Source: Neonectria sp. B-13 (taxonomy: Eukaryota > Ascomycota > Sordariomycetes > Hypocreales > Nectriaceae). Taken from it: 64,000 nucleotides of DNA. Numbering within the stretch: the first letter of the stretch is position 1; every line of letters starts with the position of its first letter. The translations under genes and the position numbers were made by a program. The stretch covers positions 806,001-870,000 of the forward strand of contig NOKP01000012.1 of assembly GCA_002682825.1 (NCBI GenBank). The letters are read 5' to 3'. A model generated the notes under the pieces. It was given only the letters and a program-made list of their open reading frames with translations. It had not been told where the DNA came from and searched no databases. Shown here piece after piece: positions 1-11,289 of this stretch.

Positions 1-1000
1 GCCATCACAGACTGTGCCATTGTCAAAATGGCCCAGCCGCAATAAGACAGCTCGTTGCCGGTTAACTTCACCATGCTGCTGTCACGACTGTGTCGTTCTA
101 AGTGCTGTCTTAATCCTGAGTAATGACTTGCCGATAAACTCGCAGTGAGTAGGGAACTCTTGCTCGTCAAGTAAGAGCCTTGCAATGGCAGGTATATATC
201 TCCTGCTGGTTACGCTTCTCTTATGGTCTTCAAGAACCGCCAGCCGCGGCATTCATCAGGCCTCCGTAGCGTAGTATATGCACGTTGCCAAGGGTGCCCG
301 CGGCGAGACTCCACCGACTTGAGCAGCTGCGGGTTGAGACTTTCTCGGGTCTCCGAAGCCACGATCCGCATGCTCTCCGGCATCGATCAGCTGCAGTAAT
401 GTGCCCCCACTCTGTGCTGAAGGTGGCCATCGCGCTTAGATATGCCCAAGCCAACGGCGTCCTCGGGCCCCGGGTCGTCCGATATTTGATACCGCGTTCC
501 GATTGGTCAACCAGTGCATCGATTCTACCTCGGCATTGGATCCACGAGCGCTGAAGTTGGACTGTTACTCCTAGGCTTGACCGGACGAATTGGATCGATC
601 TCCTCGGACAGACGCTCATTTTCTTGTATGTGTGTGTATGTGAACTGTTTCAGAATGGCATATGGCTCTGCTTGTAAAGACATGTCTTTCAGTGCGCAGT
701 ATGTTGACTTATCGCCAGATGGAAGCACTGCAACATAGCTTGAGTGAGGCGAATAATTGGTGATGCGCAAGCCTTCGAGTTCATTTAGTCCCGCTAGAGC
801 AAATTCCTGTAGTCTAAAGTAAGAGCAGGACTACGGCTGAAGGATGTCGGGCCCTGACATCTTACTTGAGCCATGAAAAACTTGCCCATCCTACTCCACA
901 GCATACCCACACAGGTTTGGTTGTGTTGCACTTACAAAATCGCGTGATGCAAGCCAGAAGCCGCTAGAAAATCATTATATTTCTCACTAAAAACCTCCCC
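1..1000. other. No supported gene
   Basis: This is the left edge of the window, downstream of the Zn2Cys6 regulator that ends at 1001. Short open frames occur on both strands (for example 230-619 minus and 285-554 plus), but they overlap antisense to each other, show no recognisable domain and have no splice-supported extension. I see no RNA gene or repeat here. Confidence 0.5.
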
Positions 1001-3192
1001 TCATCCAAAGCAATATGCCTCACTGGCCCCGACCACTTTCGACAGACCATCCAGCCCGAAGATATCATCGGGTGAATTCCATAATTCCTTCAGCAGCTCG
1101 ATCCCCCGTGTGACGATCCCCATTGGAGGGCTAAACTCTCCAAGATTAGCCAAAAGCCGTTGCCGTTGCTCTGGGCTCCTCGCATACGATCCAACGACAA
1201 TGATTGGCCACCAGGTAGTGTTTTCCCAAGTTGTCCTCTTGATTCGATCGAGAATGTCGAGCGTCTCGTCAACGACCGGCTGTGTAGCCACAACAAGGCG
1301 GCTCTGATCATCCCGGTGGCGCAGATATGCTGAGTAGAGGAAAAGGAGGAGTGAATTCTGGATGGCGAAAGCTGAGGCGACCATAGGTGATTCATCTGAC
1401 TTCCGAGCCCTCTCCATCTCCTCCCGGACAGCCCGTTCCTCGGGCCCCTCGTAACCACCCAGACCATTAAGCCAGCTGTCAGTGTACTTGTACTGGGTCT
1501 CACATGGGTCCTGAGGTGGCTGCCAGGACGAGATGTCGTGTAGGAGCCTCTTGAATTCTACTGTGCACCCGAGATCCCGGCCCGTCGAGATTTCCAAATC
1601 CCGGGTTGAGTAGAACTTGTGGAGGGTGGGAATCATCTCGTAGAGCTCCGCAGCGCAGCCGAAATATGCCCCGAACGTCTCATAGCTCTTGAGGAGCGTG
1701 AAGCGTCCTTCATGGATTAGCCTGACCAAGTCGATCGAGTCGTTGCCGCTCTTGTCGCCGGGCCGTGGGAATCGTAGCACTGACAAGAACTGCAGGTATG
1801 CCGTGTGTTCAAGCAGGTGGGCAACCAGCTCCATCCGGTTGTTTGTGTGCTTTGACTCGAGGGCTCTGGCTACGGGGTAGACTGCGCGAAGGTGAAGCTG
1901 GAGGGTTCCGTTGAAGTTTCCGCCGAGGCACTGGTTGGAGAAGTTTCATGCGTTAGCCACAACGGGTTCCAAGGACTTCAAGATGGCAGTGTTTCCGTTA
2001 TCGGGGTATATTAAATCATGTTTCACGCAAGGCATATCGATCGAGCGAGGTACAACAGAGAGAAACAGAGGGCCGGGGAAGCTGCGAGGCTTGAATAGCA
2101 AGAGAAGTTGGAGCTCACCTCGTGCTCCGCGAGCAGGCAAGTTACCAACATCAAGCGGAGAGTATCATCGCTCATTGTCGAGCTACTACCAATCCAATCC
2201 TTCAATGCCAATTGCAGGCCGGTGATGGAGTGGAGGACGTATCTGGTAGTCGCCTCCTCAATTGCTTGGTTGCCGGACATGCTAGCCGCCAAATGAACAC
2301 TCCCCACCGCTAGCACTGCGTTCATGACCAGCTCGTCCGACTCTGCGAGCTGCAGAACGGTGCTCTTCCAGACATTTGTTGCGCCTGGCTTTTGGGACAT
2401 CATTCTGTCGGATGTGTATTCCACGTAGTACCTCAAAACGTCCTGGGACGTCGAGTCCAGAGCTGCCCAGGTGCCGCAAATTGTGGTGAGGAAAGGCGGG
2501 TTTGGAACATCTGGATGTTTCTTGCGACTCGCTCGCTTAGTGGACCGCCTGGGGGGTGATGTCTTGGACAATGTCGCCAAGTCTGTTGATGTTTCCGCGG
2601 CTTCTGGAGGTGTGCAAGGCGGAGGAATCTCGACCACGTCGTCCCATGGCCCTAAGATGAAGTCGGACAAGGACCAAGGGGGCGATGACGCCGACGAGGA
2701 GGTTGATGTAGACTGTGAACATGCTGATGGCGGCGACAGACTCTGGGGAATCGTTGACGCGTCCGACTTGCGCGTCTTGTTGATTCGACTCGATACCTCT
2801 GAGAGACATTTGATGGCGTCTCGCGCAGGCGTATCGCCCTCGATGCCCATATTAAGGCGCCATGCAAACTCATCAGACTGCGGCCAAGAGCAGGGCAGGC
2901 CAAGCTTCTTGCAGCTGGTACAAATGGGCTTCTCCTCGGGGCACTTCTTCCTCCTCAGGCGACAGCAGAGGCAACCTGTCTTGAATCGCGCGAGCCTGGG
3001 ACGGGCGGCCTTTGTGAGGGTCAGGGGAGGCATGCCGCAGGATTGGGGGTTCATTGATGCGTCGGTGCAGCTTCCGGACTGGGGTAAGTCACCAGTCTGC
3101 TGAGAAAAACATGCCATCCTGTTGGTCATCGGTGTCTTTGTTGGTGATACATACGACGGGTCACGGTTCTCGGTCAATCCACAGTAGACCAC
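1001..3192 (-). CDS. Zn2Cys6 transcription factor
   Basis: This is a nuclear fungal binuclear zinc-cluster regulator of 667 aa in two exons, 3192-2119 and 1930-1001. The 188-nt intron has a GTGAGC donor, a GCTAAC branch-like site and a CCAG acceptor, and frame is kept exactly. The six cysteines of the C-x2-C-x6-C-x6-C-x2-C-x6-C cluster lie at about residues 74-101, followed by a Ser/Thr/Pro-rich stretch. The C-terminal half resembles the Fungal_trans_2 regulatory domain (for example LGGNFNGTLQLH and RAVYPVARALE). It is transcribed away from the FAD oxidase gene at 3757, so it may control that gene and the SDR/BVMO genes beyond (inference). The start is uncertain because in-frame ATGs occur at residues 22 and 26. 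The family call is firm; the target is unknown. Confidence 0.9.
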
Positions 3193-3525
3193 GTCGCAGT
3201 TCCCCGCATTTCGAATCCGGGGCCCGCGGATCTTGACCCTCTTCTCGTGCCTAGTTTAGACATTAACTGAATCTGGAGCGGGAGTTCGAGCTTGGAGATA
3301 CCTCAGCATGGAGCTACTTACTCAGGATTTCAGTACCTTAAGGCTGTGTTACAGTGGGGAAGTACACGCTTGAGGCTGAGCATTGGTTTTTTTCTCTGTA
3401 CCTTGAGTCAAGACCCTGGTCGCTGATGGTGGCGTATCAAGAACCGGTTAGCGAAAGGATGATCACTTGCCTAGCTCTTATCAGCATCTGAGCGTTTAGA
3501 TAAGAGATTGGAATCAAGCGGGTGG

Positions 3526-3545
3526 CCGGTCAGACTCTAGACCGG
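3526..3545. promoter_or_regulatory. Inverted repeat, possible Zn-cluster site
   Basis: A perfect 6-bp inverted repeat, CCGGTC-N8-GACCGG, sits in the 564-bp divergent intergenic region between the Zn2Cys6 regulator and the FAD oxidase, about 210 bp upstream of the oxidase ATG. It contains CGG and CCG half-sites, the triplets typically bound by Zn2Cys6 dimers. Binding is an inference from position and symmetry. I see nothing else distinctive in 3193-3756. Confidence 0.35.
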
Positions 3546-3756
3546 AGGGATGCCCTTGTCCGCGGAACCCGTCCTCATCAAGCTCCAGGATCTTGATGGA
3601 TACCAAGTAAAGCTGCTCCACTGCCGAGATCAGGGGCCCGGCCCCATTGTTCACATCTTGACGACTTATAATTAGGTCTTGAATGCATTGCCTTTACCAT
3701 GATGGCCGTTGAAGGTTGCCGAACTTCATGCTTAACACGAGGTTACCTCAACCAAC

Positions 3757-5471
3757 ATGCGTCTGATTCATCGCACCTCCTGCACTGCCCTTCTCACCGC
3801 ATTACTGTCCGCTTTAGGCAGCGCCAGTAGCTTCTATGACAGCATACGCTCCATCCAGAGTCTAATAGGCTTCTCGGGTAACGCTTCACACGGCCAGGAG
3901 TCTTTGCCCTGGGCGGCTGCGGTGAGAGCTACCGTGGCTTGATTTCTACCAAAACACATAGCGCCAGCTAACGCCACCTTCCAGTGTGAACTGTTATCGT
4001 CCATTCATCCTGACGAGACTCTTTTCCCCGATACAGCTGCCTACGAAGGCATGAAAGCCAAATATTGGGATCGCTCCCAAAGAGACTCCAATCCTGGCTG
4101 CATCTTCCAACCACGCTCACCCGAAGATGTATCCCTCTCCCTCGTCATCCTCCAACACACCAAATGCCCCTTTGCCATCAAGAGCGGCGGCCACGGCCAA
4201 TGGCACGGTGAATCCTCGATCGATACGGGGGTGACCATCGACCTAGCCCGCATCGCCCACATTGAGCTCGACGAGAAGTCCCAAAGCCTAAGCGTCGGTC
4301 CAGGTAATCGGTGGGTGGATGTGTACACTGCCCTCGAGCCGCTTGGCCTGACCGTCATCGGAGGCCGTTCTGCTTATGTGGGAGTTGGAGGATTTCTGCA
4401 GGGCGGTAAGTTACTCAAGTTACATGTTTACAGCCAGCGGCACCGGCTGATCTGAACCATGTAGGTGGCATTTCCTTCCACTCCAACATGTATGGATGGG
4501 CACTCGATAATATCAAGGAGTTTCAAGTCGTTTTGGGCAACGGTACTATTACTCGGGCAAGCCATACTGAGAATCCTACACTGTACAAGGCCCTCAGAGG
4601 TGGTGGTGCCAACTTTGGCGTCGTCACCTCGTTCGTTCTCGACACCTACCCATACACTGGAGGCTGGGGAGGGATATGGGCCACTACCATCGACCATGAG
4701 GATGCCGTCATCGATGCGCTCCTGGACTACGGTGAAAAGGTGAAAGAAGATCCCAAGCCTTCATTCCTGCCCAGTCTTCACTTCCACGAGGGCCAGTGGA
4801 TTTGGGCAGCTGATCTGTTCTACTGCGATGGAGTAGCCACACGACCTGCAGCTTTCGACAAGCTCTACGAGATTCCGGCGATCCTTGACACCACGGATCC
4901 TAAAAGTCTGTCCAAAAAGACTTGGGAGATGGCCCAGTCATACCCAGAGGGCGACTACAACACCATGTGGGTGTTCTGTACCAAGGTTGACAAACGACTC
5001 ATCAAGCTTTACTCAGCTGCTTGGCAGCGTGAAGGTGGCAAACTAGTTGATATTAATGGCATCAGAATGACTGCGGTGATTCAACTCATTACAGCCCCGA
5101 CAACTTCATTCTTTAGCCGACGCGGCGGAAATGCACTCGGCCTTTCCGATAACGAACCGTTTCTGATGTTCAACATCGAGCCTCACTGGAAAGATGCCAC
5201 GCAGAGCTCGCGTGTGTACCGCACAATGAAGAATGTGGCCGATGAAGTCATGGATGAGGCTGGACGTCTGGGACTTGCGGTTGACTACACGTACATCAAC
5301 TACGCCAGCCAGTTCCAAAACGGGTTCGGGAGATCGACTGAGGGAAGTGGTGCCGGTAGTGGAAGGTTTCTTGCAGAGGTGTCTCGGGAGTATGATCCCA
5401 AGAGTGTGTTTCAAAACTTGAGAGGCTCTGGGTTCAAGCTTGAGGGGGCATATTTGTCAGAGGATCTATGA
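3757..5471 (+). CDS. Secreted FAD-linked oxidase (BBE-like)
   Basis: This is a berberine-bridge-enzyme-like flavin oxidoreductase (FAD_binding_4 domain plus C-terminal BBE segment) of 530 aa in three exons: 3757-3921, 3985-4405 and 4465-5471. A hydrophobic N-terminal signal peptide of roughly 23 residues predicts secretion. The SGGH motif (His about 125) is the usual covalent FAD attachment site. The second attachment Cys found in bicovalent members is not apparent, since the region reads AYVGVGG, so flavin is probably held through His only. GGGISFHSNMYGWALDN and RGGGANFGVVTSF are family signatures, and the NYASQ-like C-terminal motif is present. Such enzymes oxidise sugars, alkaloids or polyketide intermediates with O2; the substrate cannot be read from sequence. 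It is divergent from the Zn2Cys6 regulator and convergent with the SDR. Confidence 0.9.
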
Positions 5472-5783
5472 TCTTTGCGTGGATAGGGAGAGTATTACTT
5501 ATGCAAAGACGAAGATACGTCCATGTTCAGTTCTGCAAGCTAAATTCACATGAACTTGAGTCTATCCTTGTCAAACCTCGCTACCCCTAGCAACTAACTT
5601 CCTCATGTACAGAGCACTGGCTGCTTTAAACATCGGGCAATTTAGTGGATGTGCTGAGGTGGCTCGCAGTGTAGTGAAAACTGTCACAAATATGACCACA
5701 CGAGAACTCACTTCCACTCTAGGAATATGACCATGGTCCTATCACTCGTCCTGATTCATTATAGCTAAATACCCCTCTTCACA
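5472..5783. other. Convergent intergenic region
   Basis: This is the shared 3' space between the plus-strand FAD oxidase and the minus-strand SDR. I see no gene, repeat or RNA signal. It presumably holds both polyadenylation regions. Confidence 0.5.
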
Positions 5784-6887
5784 TTATTCTAACTTTCCTA
5801 CTCTTGATCGCACGATGGCTTCAAGCTTATTCAAACCAAACTGCTTGTATGCGCTCTCATCCAGCAACCACTCGCCAAACAACAGCCTGATGAGCCAGAT
5901 CTTGGTGGTCATTCCGCCCGCCCAGAACCACTTGGCTGCACCCCCAATCCAACCCCCCAACCATCCGTCACCTTTGAGAGCTTCGCCAACCAGTCTTCTA
6001 GCATATTCGGTAGTCTCTACTGTCGAATTGCTCTGCGAGAAGAGTAGACGCCGTGCGTACTCATCTTTGATGGGGAGGTAGATGGAGTCAGGAGGCAACG
6101 AGCGATCAACCTTGGCAATCTGGCTCTTGACAGTCCCCGTGAGAGATACCATGACCTTTACACCGAAAGGACGCAATTCCTGCCTGAGTGTGCGGCTGTA
6201 CGAGTTCAAGGCTCCTTTGGTCGCACAATAGACAGACCCAAAGACGTAGGGCGAGAGGGACGACAAACTGCTGATCATGATGATGAGGCCACGCGCCTCA
6301 ATAAGGAGTGGCGCGAAGGCCTGGACCATGGCCATGATACCAAAAACATTGGTCTCGAATGTCTGCCGTACCTCATTCATATCGATATCGGTAGCGGGGA
6401 CGGTATGGGTAAGGCCGCTGTGGATGATCAGTCGACAATCCAGATATAAGCTTGGGAGGATCGGTCCACCTACGCGTTATTCACAAGAATATCCAGATAG
6501 CCACCAGTCAACGCTTCGACCTCTTTCCTACAAGATGCAATGCTTTCTGCGGACGTTACATCCAGAGACACCACAGACATTCCCGCATCTACCAGCTCTT
6601 TCAGGAGATGCGGGCGGCGAGCCGTGGCTATGACTTGGAAGCCTGGCGGATTACATATGTTAACAAACTGGAGTCGAAGAAAGCCAGATGTCGATTCTCG
6701 TCGAGAATGACTGATTACAAGCATTGGTGAATGGGACTGAATCATACTTATGCCATGAAACTCCTTGCACAGCGCGTGGCCAATACCACCTGGGGTGCAG
6801 CTGCGTAAGAGTGAGTACAATATTCAACGTTGTCTTGTGGCCAATTGAAACTCACCCTGTGATGAGTACGGTCCTCCTTCTTGTCAT
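5784..6887 (-). CDS. Short-chain dehydrogenase, Ayr1-like
   Basis: This is an NAD(P)-dependent SDR of 295 aa in four exons: 6887-6856, 6800-6748, 6642-6474 and 6417-5784. Introns of 55, 105 and 56 nt all have GT-AG ends and keep frame. Exon 1 encodes only ten full codons, so the start lies in a tiny exon. The nucleotide-binding motif TGCTPGGIG (residues about 10-18), the NNAG motif (about 83-86), a Ser near 134 and the catalytic YCATK (Tyr148/Lys152) are all present. The sequence resembles 1-acyldihydroxyacetone-phosphate reductase (Ayr1) and 17-beta-HSD-like fungal SDRs. The C-terminus has Trp/Gly-rich hydrophobic stretches that could associate with membrane. Substrate is unknown; its position between an oxidase and a BVMO suggests carbonyl or alcohol redox chemistry in one pathway (inference). 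Confidence 0.88.
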
Positions 6888-7456
6888 TTTGTGAAGTTAG
6901 CCCGCAAAGTGACCAAAGTAAGTCTGTCAAGGGATGCTTTCTTCCCTTATTTGTTTTATTTTCGAGTGACTCGATACTGTGATGAACAACAGATTATTCT
7001 CATCCGTCTAATGTTTCTAATTACTTCTGGCGCTTGGTTTCCCACTTGCCGAGCCTCCTGGTCCTGGACCCGAACCGGACTCCGCGGGCTGCGAGGACCG
7101 GCCCTCGGCTGCGGTGCGACCCGGGGCGCTTAGATCGTGGAGGGGACCGCACATCCCAAAGTGTTTGGAGCTTTACTGAACTTAAGCGCCATTGTACTAG
7201 TGAATGGGTCAAGTAGCGCTGGCGTTCAATACTCCGGGGTTTGCTGAGCGGCTGGTGGTATCAGACTGGGCGAAATCGGCTCGGCAGCCTCCCTCGGCTC
7301 CTCTGAGGTCGTCGACGGTCAAGCCGCTCGCATGTCAGACCGAATGCATGGTTCACTAAAATGTGATATTTTGTGATATCCAGTAGGTTGTTGACTGCTG
7401 ATGATTGCACTCTGCTGGCTGAATCATAACTCAGGACAAACAACGACAAGAAACAA
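6888..7456. other. Intergenic, no supported gene
   Basis: This is the upstream region of the SDR. Part of it (about 7030-7150) is GC-rich but holds only short frames without recognisable domains. Confidence 0.4.
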
Positions 7457-7605
7457 CTAGACGCCCTGAACTTCAATACTCTTCAACCCCCCCCCACTGG
7501 CCACGCATGTCTCTAAGTATCGAATAAAGTAATTCATTGCCTTGGCCCAAATCGAGCCTCTGGCCATCTTCACCTGGTCCTCAGGGCTCTTCACCTTGGT
7601 CACCT
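7457..7605 (-). pseudogene. Relic of a BVMO C-terminus
   Basis: On the minus strand about 43 residues beginning SPEDQVKMARGS and ending at a stop at 7457 align with the last residues of the monooxygenase gene at 8242-10170 (APEDQLKIAKGS onward), with matching spacing to the C-terminus. Nothing upstream in this frame resembles the rest of a BVMO, so it is a truncated remnant in inverted orientation to the intact gene. It may come from a lost divergent paralogue (inference). Confidence 0.65.
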
Positions 7606-8241
7606 CACTACACAGGCCCCGTGCGGGGCCACCATTCCGGGCCTCGTGGCTAGATAAGCGCCCAAACAAACCCCTTAACTCGGTGCTATCACCGCTGTGC
7701 ACGGATGGGACGGCACAGGATGTCAGTAACAACGTCTAGATTAGATATAACCAAGCGCCACACGTCGGCTGAGATGGTCCCGTGGGCTCCAGTCTAAGCG
7801 CCGGCCCCAAAGAGGTCAGAGCCAGATGAGGGGCGGCATTGGTGTAAATGCGGTCCACATCCACAGCAACTAGGTAGTTACTGGTCTCGATCCAGTCAAA
7901 CCCGTGACTTTCAGGGACAATCTAAGCGCAACCACCACCACGAGGTTACCCGTCAAGCTATCGAGAGCCCGATATTGCAGCGTTAGATCTGTTGTAAGGC
8001 ACCAAAAGTGTTCCCTTGAGCCATTCTCAGCCTCGGCACCCAAACCCTTAGTTATCTACTCAAGAACACTTACAAACCCAAGAAACCCAATATCTTGTTC
8101 AAACTCACTACGTCCTCCTCACCAATCCTCTTCGTTCTCATTACTGACAAGCGACTTATAAATCCTGAGAAGAATCTTGTCCCCCAGCATCAATAAACAT
8201 CGATCCGACTATTGCCTTCCAGCACCCCCATCATTCCCACC

Positions 8242-10170
8242 ATGGGCTCAGTCGGCATCCAGCATGACGCATTTTCCAGCGTCCTCGCCAAATATGAGGC
8301 CGAGAAGCAGAAGCGACAGCGTTCGGACGGTCTAGCCCAGTATATCAACGCCGATGCCTCGAAAAAGTTCAAGCACTACGCCGAGGATCCCTGGATCGAA
8401 CTGGACAATAAGCAGAGGACACAGCCGCCTCCTCCGATTGCCGATGGTGGTCACACCAAGGTTCTCATTTTGGGTGCCGGCTACGCCGCCCTTACGTTTG
8501 CCGTCCGGTTCATCGAGCAGGCGGGCTTCAAGGCTGAAGACTTCATCTTCGTTGACATGGCCGGCGGCTTCGGCGGCGTCTGGTACTGGAACCGCTACCC
8601 TGGCCTCATGTGCGACGTCGAGAGCGCGTGCTACCTCCCCCTCCTAGAGGAGACAGGATATACACCTAAGAATAGGTACGCCTACGGTCCTGAGCTCAAA
8701 GCATACGCGGAACTGGTCGCTGCCAAATGGAACTTGCAAGGCCGAGGCCTGTGGCAGAGTACGGTGAAGGGCGCTACGTGGGACGAAGAGGCTTCGGAGT
8801 GGGTTTACAACATCTCGAGGAAGACGACCCAAACTCAGCCTGAAGAAACGCTCAAGATCCGCTCTGACTTCTTCATTCCCATTTCTGGTCTGTTGACGCG
8901 ACCCAAGCTACCCAATTTTACGGGACTGGAAAGCTTCAACGGTCATATATTCCATACGGCTCGCTGGGACTACAAGTATACCGGAGGCTCCTCCAAGGAT
9001 CCGGCACTTGTTAACCTCGAGGACAAGAACGTAGCCTTCCTGGGAACCGGCGCCACCGGCATACAGGCTATCCCTGCCCTCGCCAAGTGGGCTAAAAAGC
9101 TCTACGTTGTTCAGCGTACGCCCGCGAGCGTTGCTGAACGGGGCCAGCGACCTATCGACCCGGACCAGTGGAAGAAGGACACGGCCAAGAAGGGATGGCA
9201 GCGGGAGCGCCGCGGGAACATGGCCTCCTTTCTTAGTAACAATCCTGAAGCGTCGCCCAAGATCGTCGATGATGGATGGACCGTGTTCCCGTCCTATTCG
9301 GCCCTCGTCGGCGGCCCATTGGCAGCCGGGGTGACGGGTGAGAATGTGGAAGAATACATTGGGACCCTGCTCGCCTTGGACTTTCCACGACAGGAGGCCG
9401 TGCGGGCACGTGTAGACGCCGTTGTGCGTGATCGTGCCACGGCTGAGGCGTTGAAGCCCTGGTATCCCGGCTGGTGCAAACGCCCGGGTTTCCACGACGA
9501 ATACCTTCAGGCGTTCAATCTACCCAACGTCGAGCTTGTCGACACAGACGGCAAGGGCGTAGAGCGCTGCACAAAGATCGGGATCATTGCCGGAGGCAAG
9601 GAGCTTGATATTGACGTACTGATCCTCGGCACCGGCTTTGAGCCCTGGTCAGCTGGCAGCCCAGCATACCGCGCGCAAGCGACCATCATAGGGCGGGATG
9701 GCCTCAGCCTGGACCAGAAGTGGCACGAGGGAATCGGCACTCTACATGGCGTTTTCACGCGCGGCTTCCCTAATATGTTTCTCCCTGGCACGGCGCAGAC
9801 AGGCGCATCGGTGAACTATGTCCATATGGCTGATGGATTGGCGCAGCATGCAGCATACGTCCTGGCCGCCGCATCGAGGAAGGCTGTATCAGAGGGCAAG
9901 CGTAAGGTGATCATCGAGCCAACCGAGGCTGGTGAGATGAGATGGACGATGGAAATTGCCAGTGGGGCTTACGCCATTGCTGGCCTCACCATTTGCACTC
10001 CAAACTACTTGACAGCGGAGGGTGCTCTCACGAACCTGACTGCCCCAGAGGATCAGCTGAAGATCGCCAAAGGCTCACCTTGGTCCAAGGGCTTGAATGA
10101 CTTTGAGCGGCAGTTGGAGGCGTGGAGAGGCAAGGGTGATATGGAAGGACTGGAGGCACGGGTGGTGTAG
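8242..10170 (+). CDS. Baeyer-Villiger-type flavin monooxygenase
   Basis: This is an FAD- and NADPH-dependent class B monooxygenase of 642 aa, uninterrupted by introns. I chose the ATG at 8242 because it sits in a CACCATGG context; an in-frame ATG at 8212 would add ten residues. Features are the FAD Rossmann motif GAGYAA (about 78-83), GGVWYWNRYPG (about 111-121), the BVMO fingerprint F-x-G-x3-H-x3-W (residues 232-242) and the NADPH Rossmann motif GTGATG (about 268-273). The DVLILGTGFEPW segment is also typical. It would insert oxygen next to a ketone to give an ester or lactone; the substrate is unknown. It lies between an SDR that could make such a ketone and an aminotransferase. The length fits the family and all key residues are present. 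Confidence 0.93.
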   Translation: MGSVGIQHDAFSSVLAKYEAEKQKRQRSDGLAQYINADASKKFKHYAEDPWIELDNKQRTQPPPPIADGGHTKVLILGAGYAALTFAVRFIEQAGFKAEDFIFVDMAGGFGGVWYWNRYPGLMCDVESACYLPLLEETGYTPKNRYAYGPELKAYAELVAAKWNLQGRGLWQSTVKGATWDEEASEWVYNISRKTTQTQPEETLKIRSDFFIPISGLLTRPKLPNFTGLESFNGHIFHTARWDYKYTGGSSKDPALVNLEDKNVAFLGTGATGIQAIPALAKWAKKLYVVQRTPASVAERGQRPIDPDQWKKDTAKKGWQRERRGNMASFLSNNPEASPKIVDDGWTVFPSYSALVGGPLAAGVTGENVEEYIGTLLALDFPRQEAVRARVDAVVRDRATAEALKPWYPGWCKRPGFHDEYLQAFNLPNVELVDTDGKGVERCTKIGIIAGGKELDIDVLILGTGFEPWSAGSPAYRAQATIIGRDGLSLDQKWHEGIGTLHGVFTRGFPNMFLPGTAQTGASVNYVHMADGLAQHAAYVLAAASRKAVSEGKRKVIIEPTEAGEMRWTMEIASGAYAIAGLTICTPNYLTAEGALTNLTAPEDQLKIAKGSPWSKGLNDFERQLEAWRGKGDMEGLEARVV

Positions 10171-10720
10171 GTACTTGGAAAGTTTCAGCATCATGTCGAT
10201 GTGATTGCGGCGGCATGAATGTCAGAAGAGCCTATGCGTTCTGGAGATGCACCTTGGATAGAACGGCTCCGAATCCTGTCGATTGTGGTGTTACCCGGTA
10301 GACAGCCAGTAAGGGCATCAGCTCCATCACTTCCCCTTGTTTTAAGAGAGCAATGTTTGGAATGATACAGTATTAGCTAAATCATTAGTTATCACACACT
10401 CACTGCCTCTCTAAACAAAGCTAAGTTGACCACCCTCGGCACGAATGATAAGGTTTCACCCGTACTTGCGAAGAAATTCCTAGTTTCGTCGTTTTAATTA
10501 GTGGACCTTGACGCCAGACTGGCTCTTTTCTTCACTGGGGTAAAAAGGTATACCGTCGGGTCAACAACCCTTTGGCGCGAGTAGATCGCAAAGGTGTCTA
10601 CTCCTCTGGTTTGTAGCGCTGTGTAGGCGCACAATTCCCCGTCCAAGGCAAAAGGCGTTCTAGTCAAAGAGCTTAGTGACTACAACAAAAAGGCGAGGTT
10701 GGGCATTCTAGGAGAACATC
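10171..10720. other. Intergenic, no supported gene
   Basis: This is the 3' flank of the BVMO gene. I see no domain-bearing ORF or RNA. The tandem repeat begins at its right edge. Confidence 0.4.
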
Positions 10721-11166
10721 GCGTTCTCAATTTTACCAAGGAGATTTGATGTTTGGGAGCGAAAGGTTGCGTTCAACGGAGTCCACGGTCCCCGGCCCTA
10801 CGTGAAGCAATGCAAGTAGGGAACGCCAAGATCACCAAGGACTAGAGACCGCGTGCCCCAAAGGCGGGGAACATGCAGGATTGGAGTTCCATAAGGTTTG
10901 TCTTTTATCTAGGCGCCTCTTTAAGCATGGCTGGTTACCCCTCGCGTTCTCGATTTTACCGAGGAGACTTGATGTCTGAAAGGGAAGGGTTGTGTCAACA
11001 GGGTCCGCGGTCCCCCGGCCCTGCGTGAAGCAGTGCAAGTAGGGAACGCCGAGATCACCAAGGACTAGATACTGCGTGCCCCAAAAGCGGGGAACATGCA
11101 GGATTGGAGTTCCGTAAGGGTTGTCTCTTATCTAGGCGCCTCTCTAGGCACGCTGGTTACCCCTCT
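10721..11166. repeat. Tandem duplication, 223-bp unit
   Basis: There are two adjacent copies (10721-10943 and 10944-11166) with a constant 223-bp period: GCGTTCTC occurs at 10721 and 10944, and GAACGCC at 10821 and 11044. Most differences are A/G or C/T transitions, as RIP or cytosine deamination would produce. The unit has no clear ORF. It lies about 120 bp upstream of the aminotransferase start, so it could carry promoter elements (inference). Confidence 0.85.
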
Positions 11167-11289
11167 CTGAATGTTAGTTGCAGAGTGATGAGTATATGAC
11201 TGATGAAAGACTCTACTTTCCACATCCTTCTTGACATATTTTCCAATCTTCACACACAACACCCAATTAGGCGTCTTACTACCAACAAA

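Noticed and set aside
230..619. 129-aa minus-strand ORF at the left edge
   Set aside because: No recognisable domain, overlaps antisense frames, and the composition looks random.
2471..3103. 210-aa plus-strand ORF
   Set aside because: Shadow of the Zn2Cys6 regulator; the C6 cluster is on the minus strand.
8908..9495. 195-aa minus-strand ORF
   Set aside because: It is a shadow of the BVMO gene on the opposite strand.
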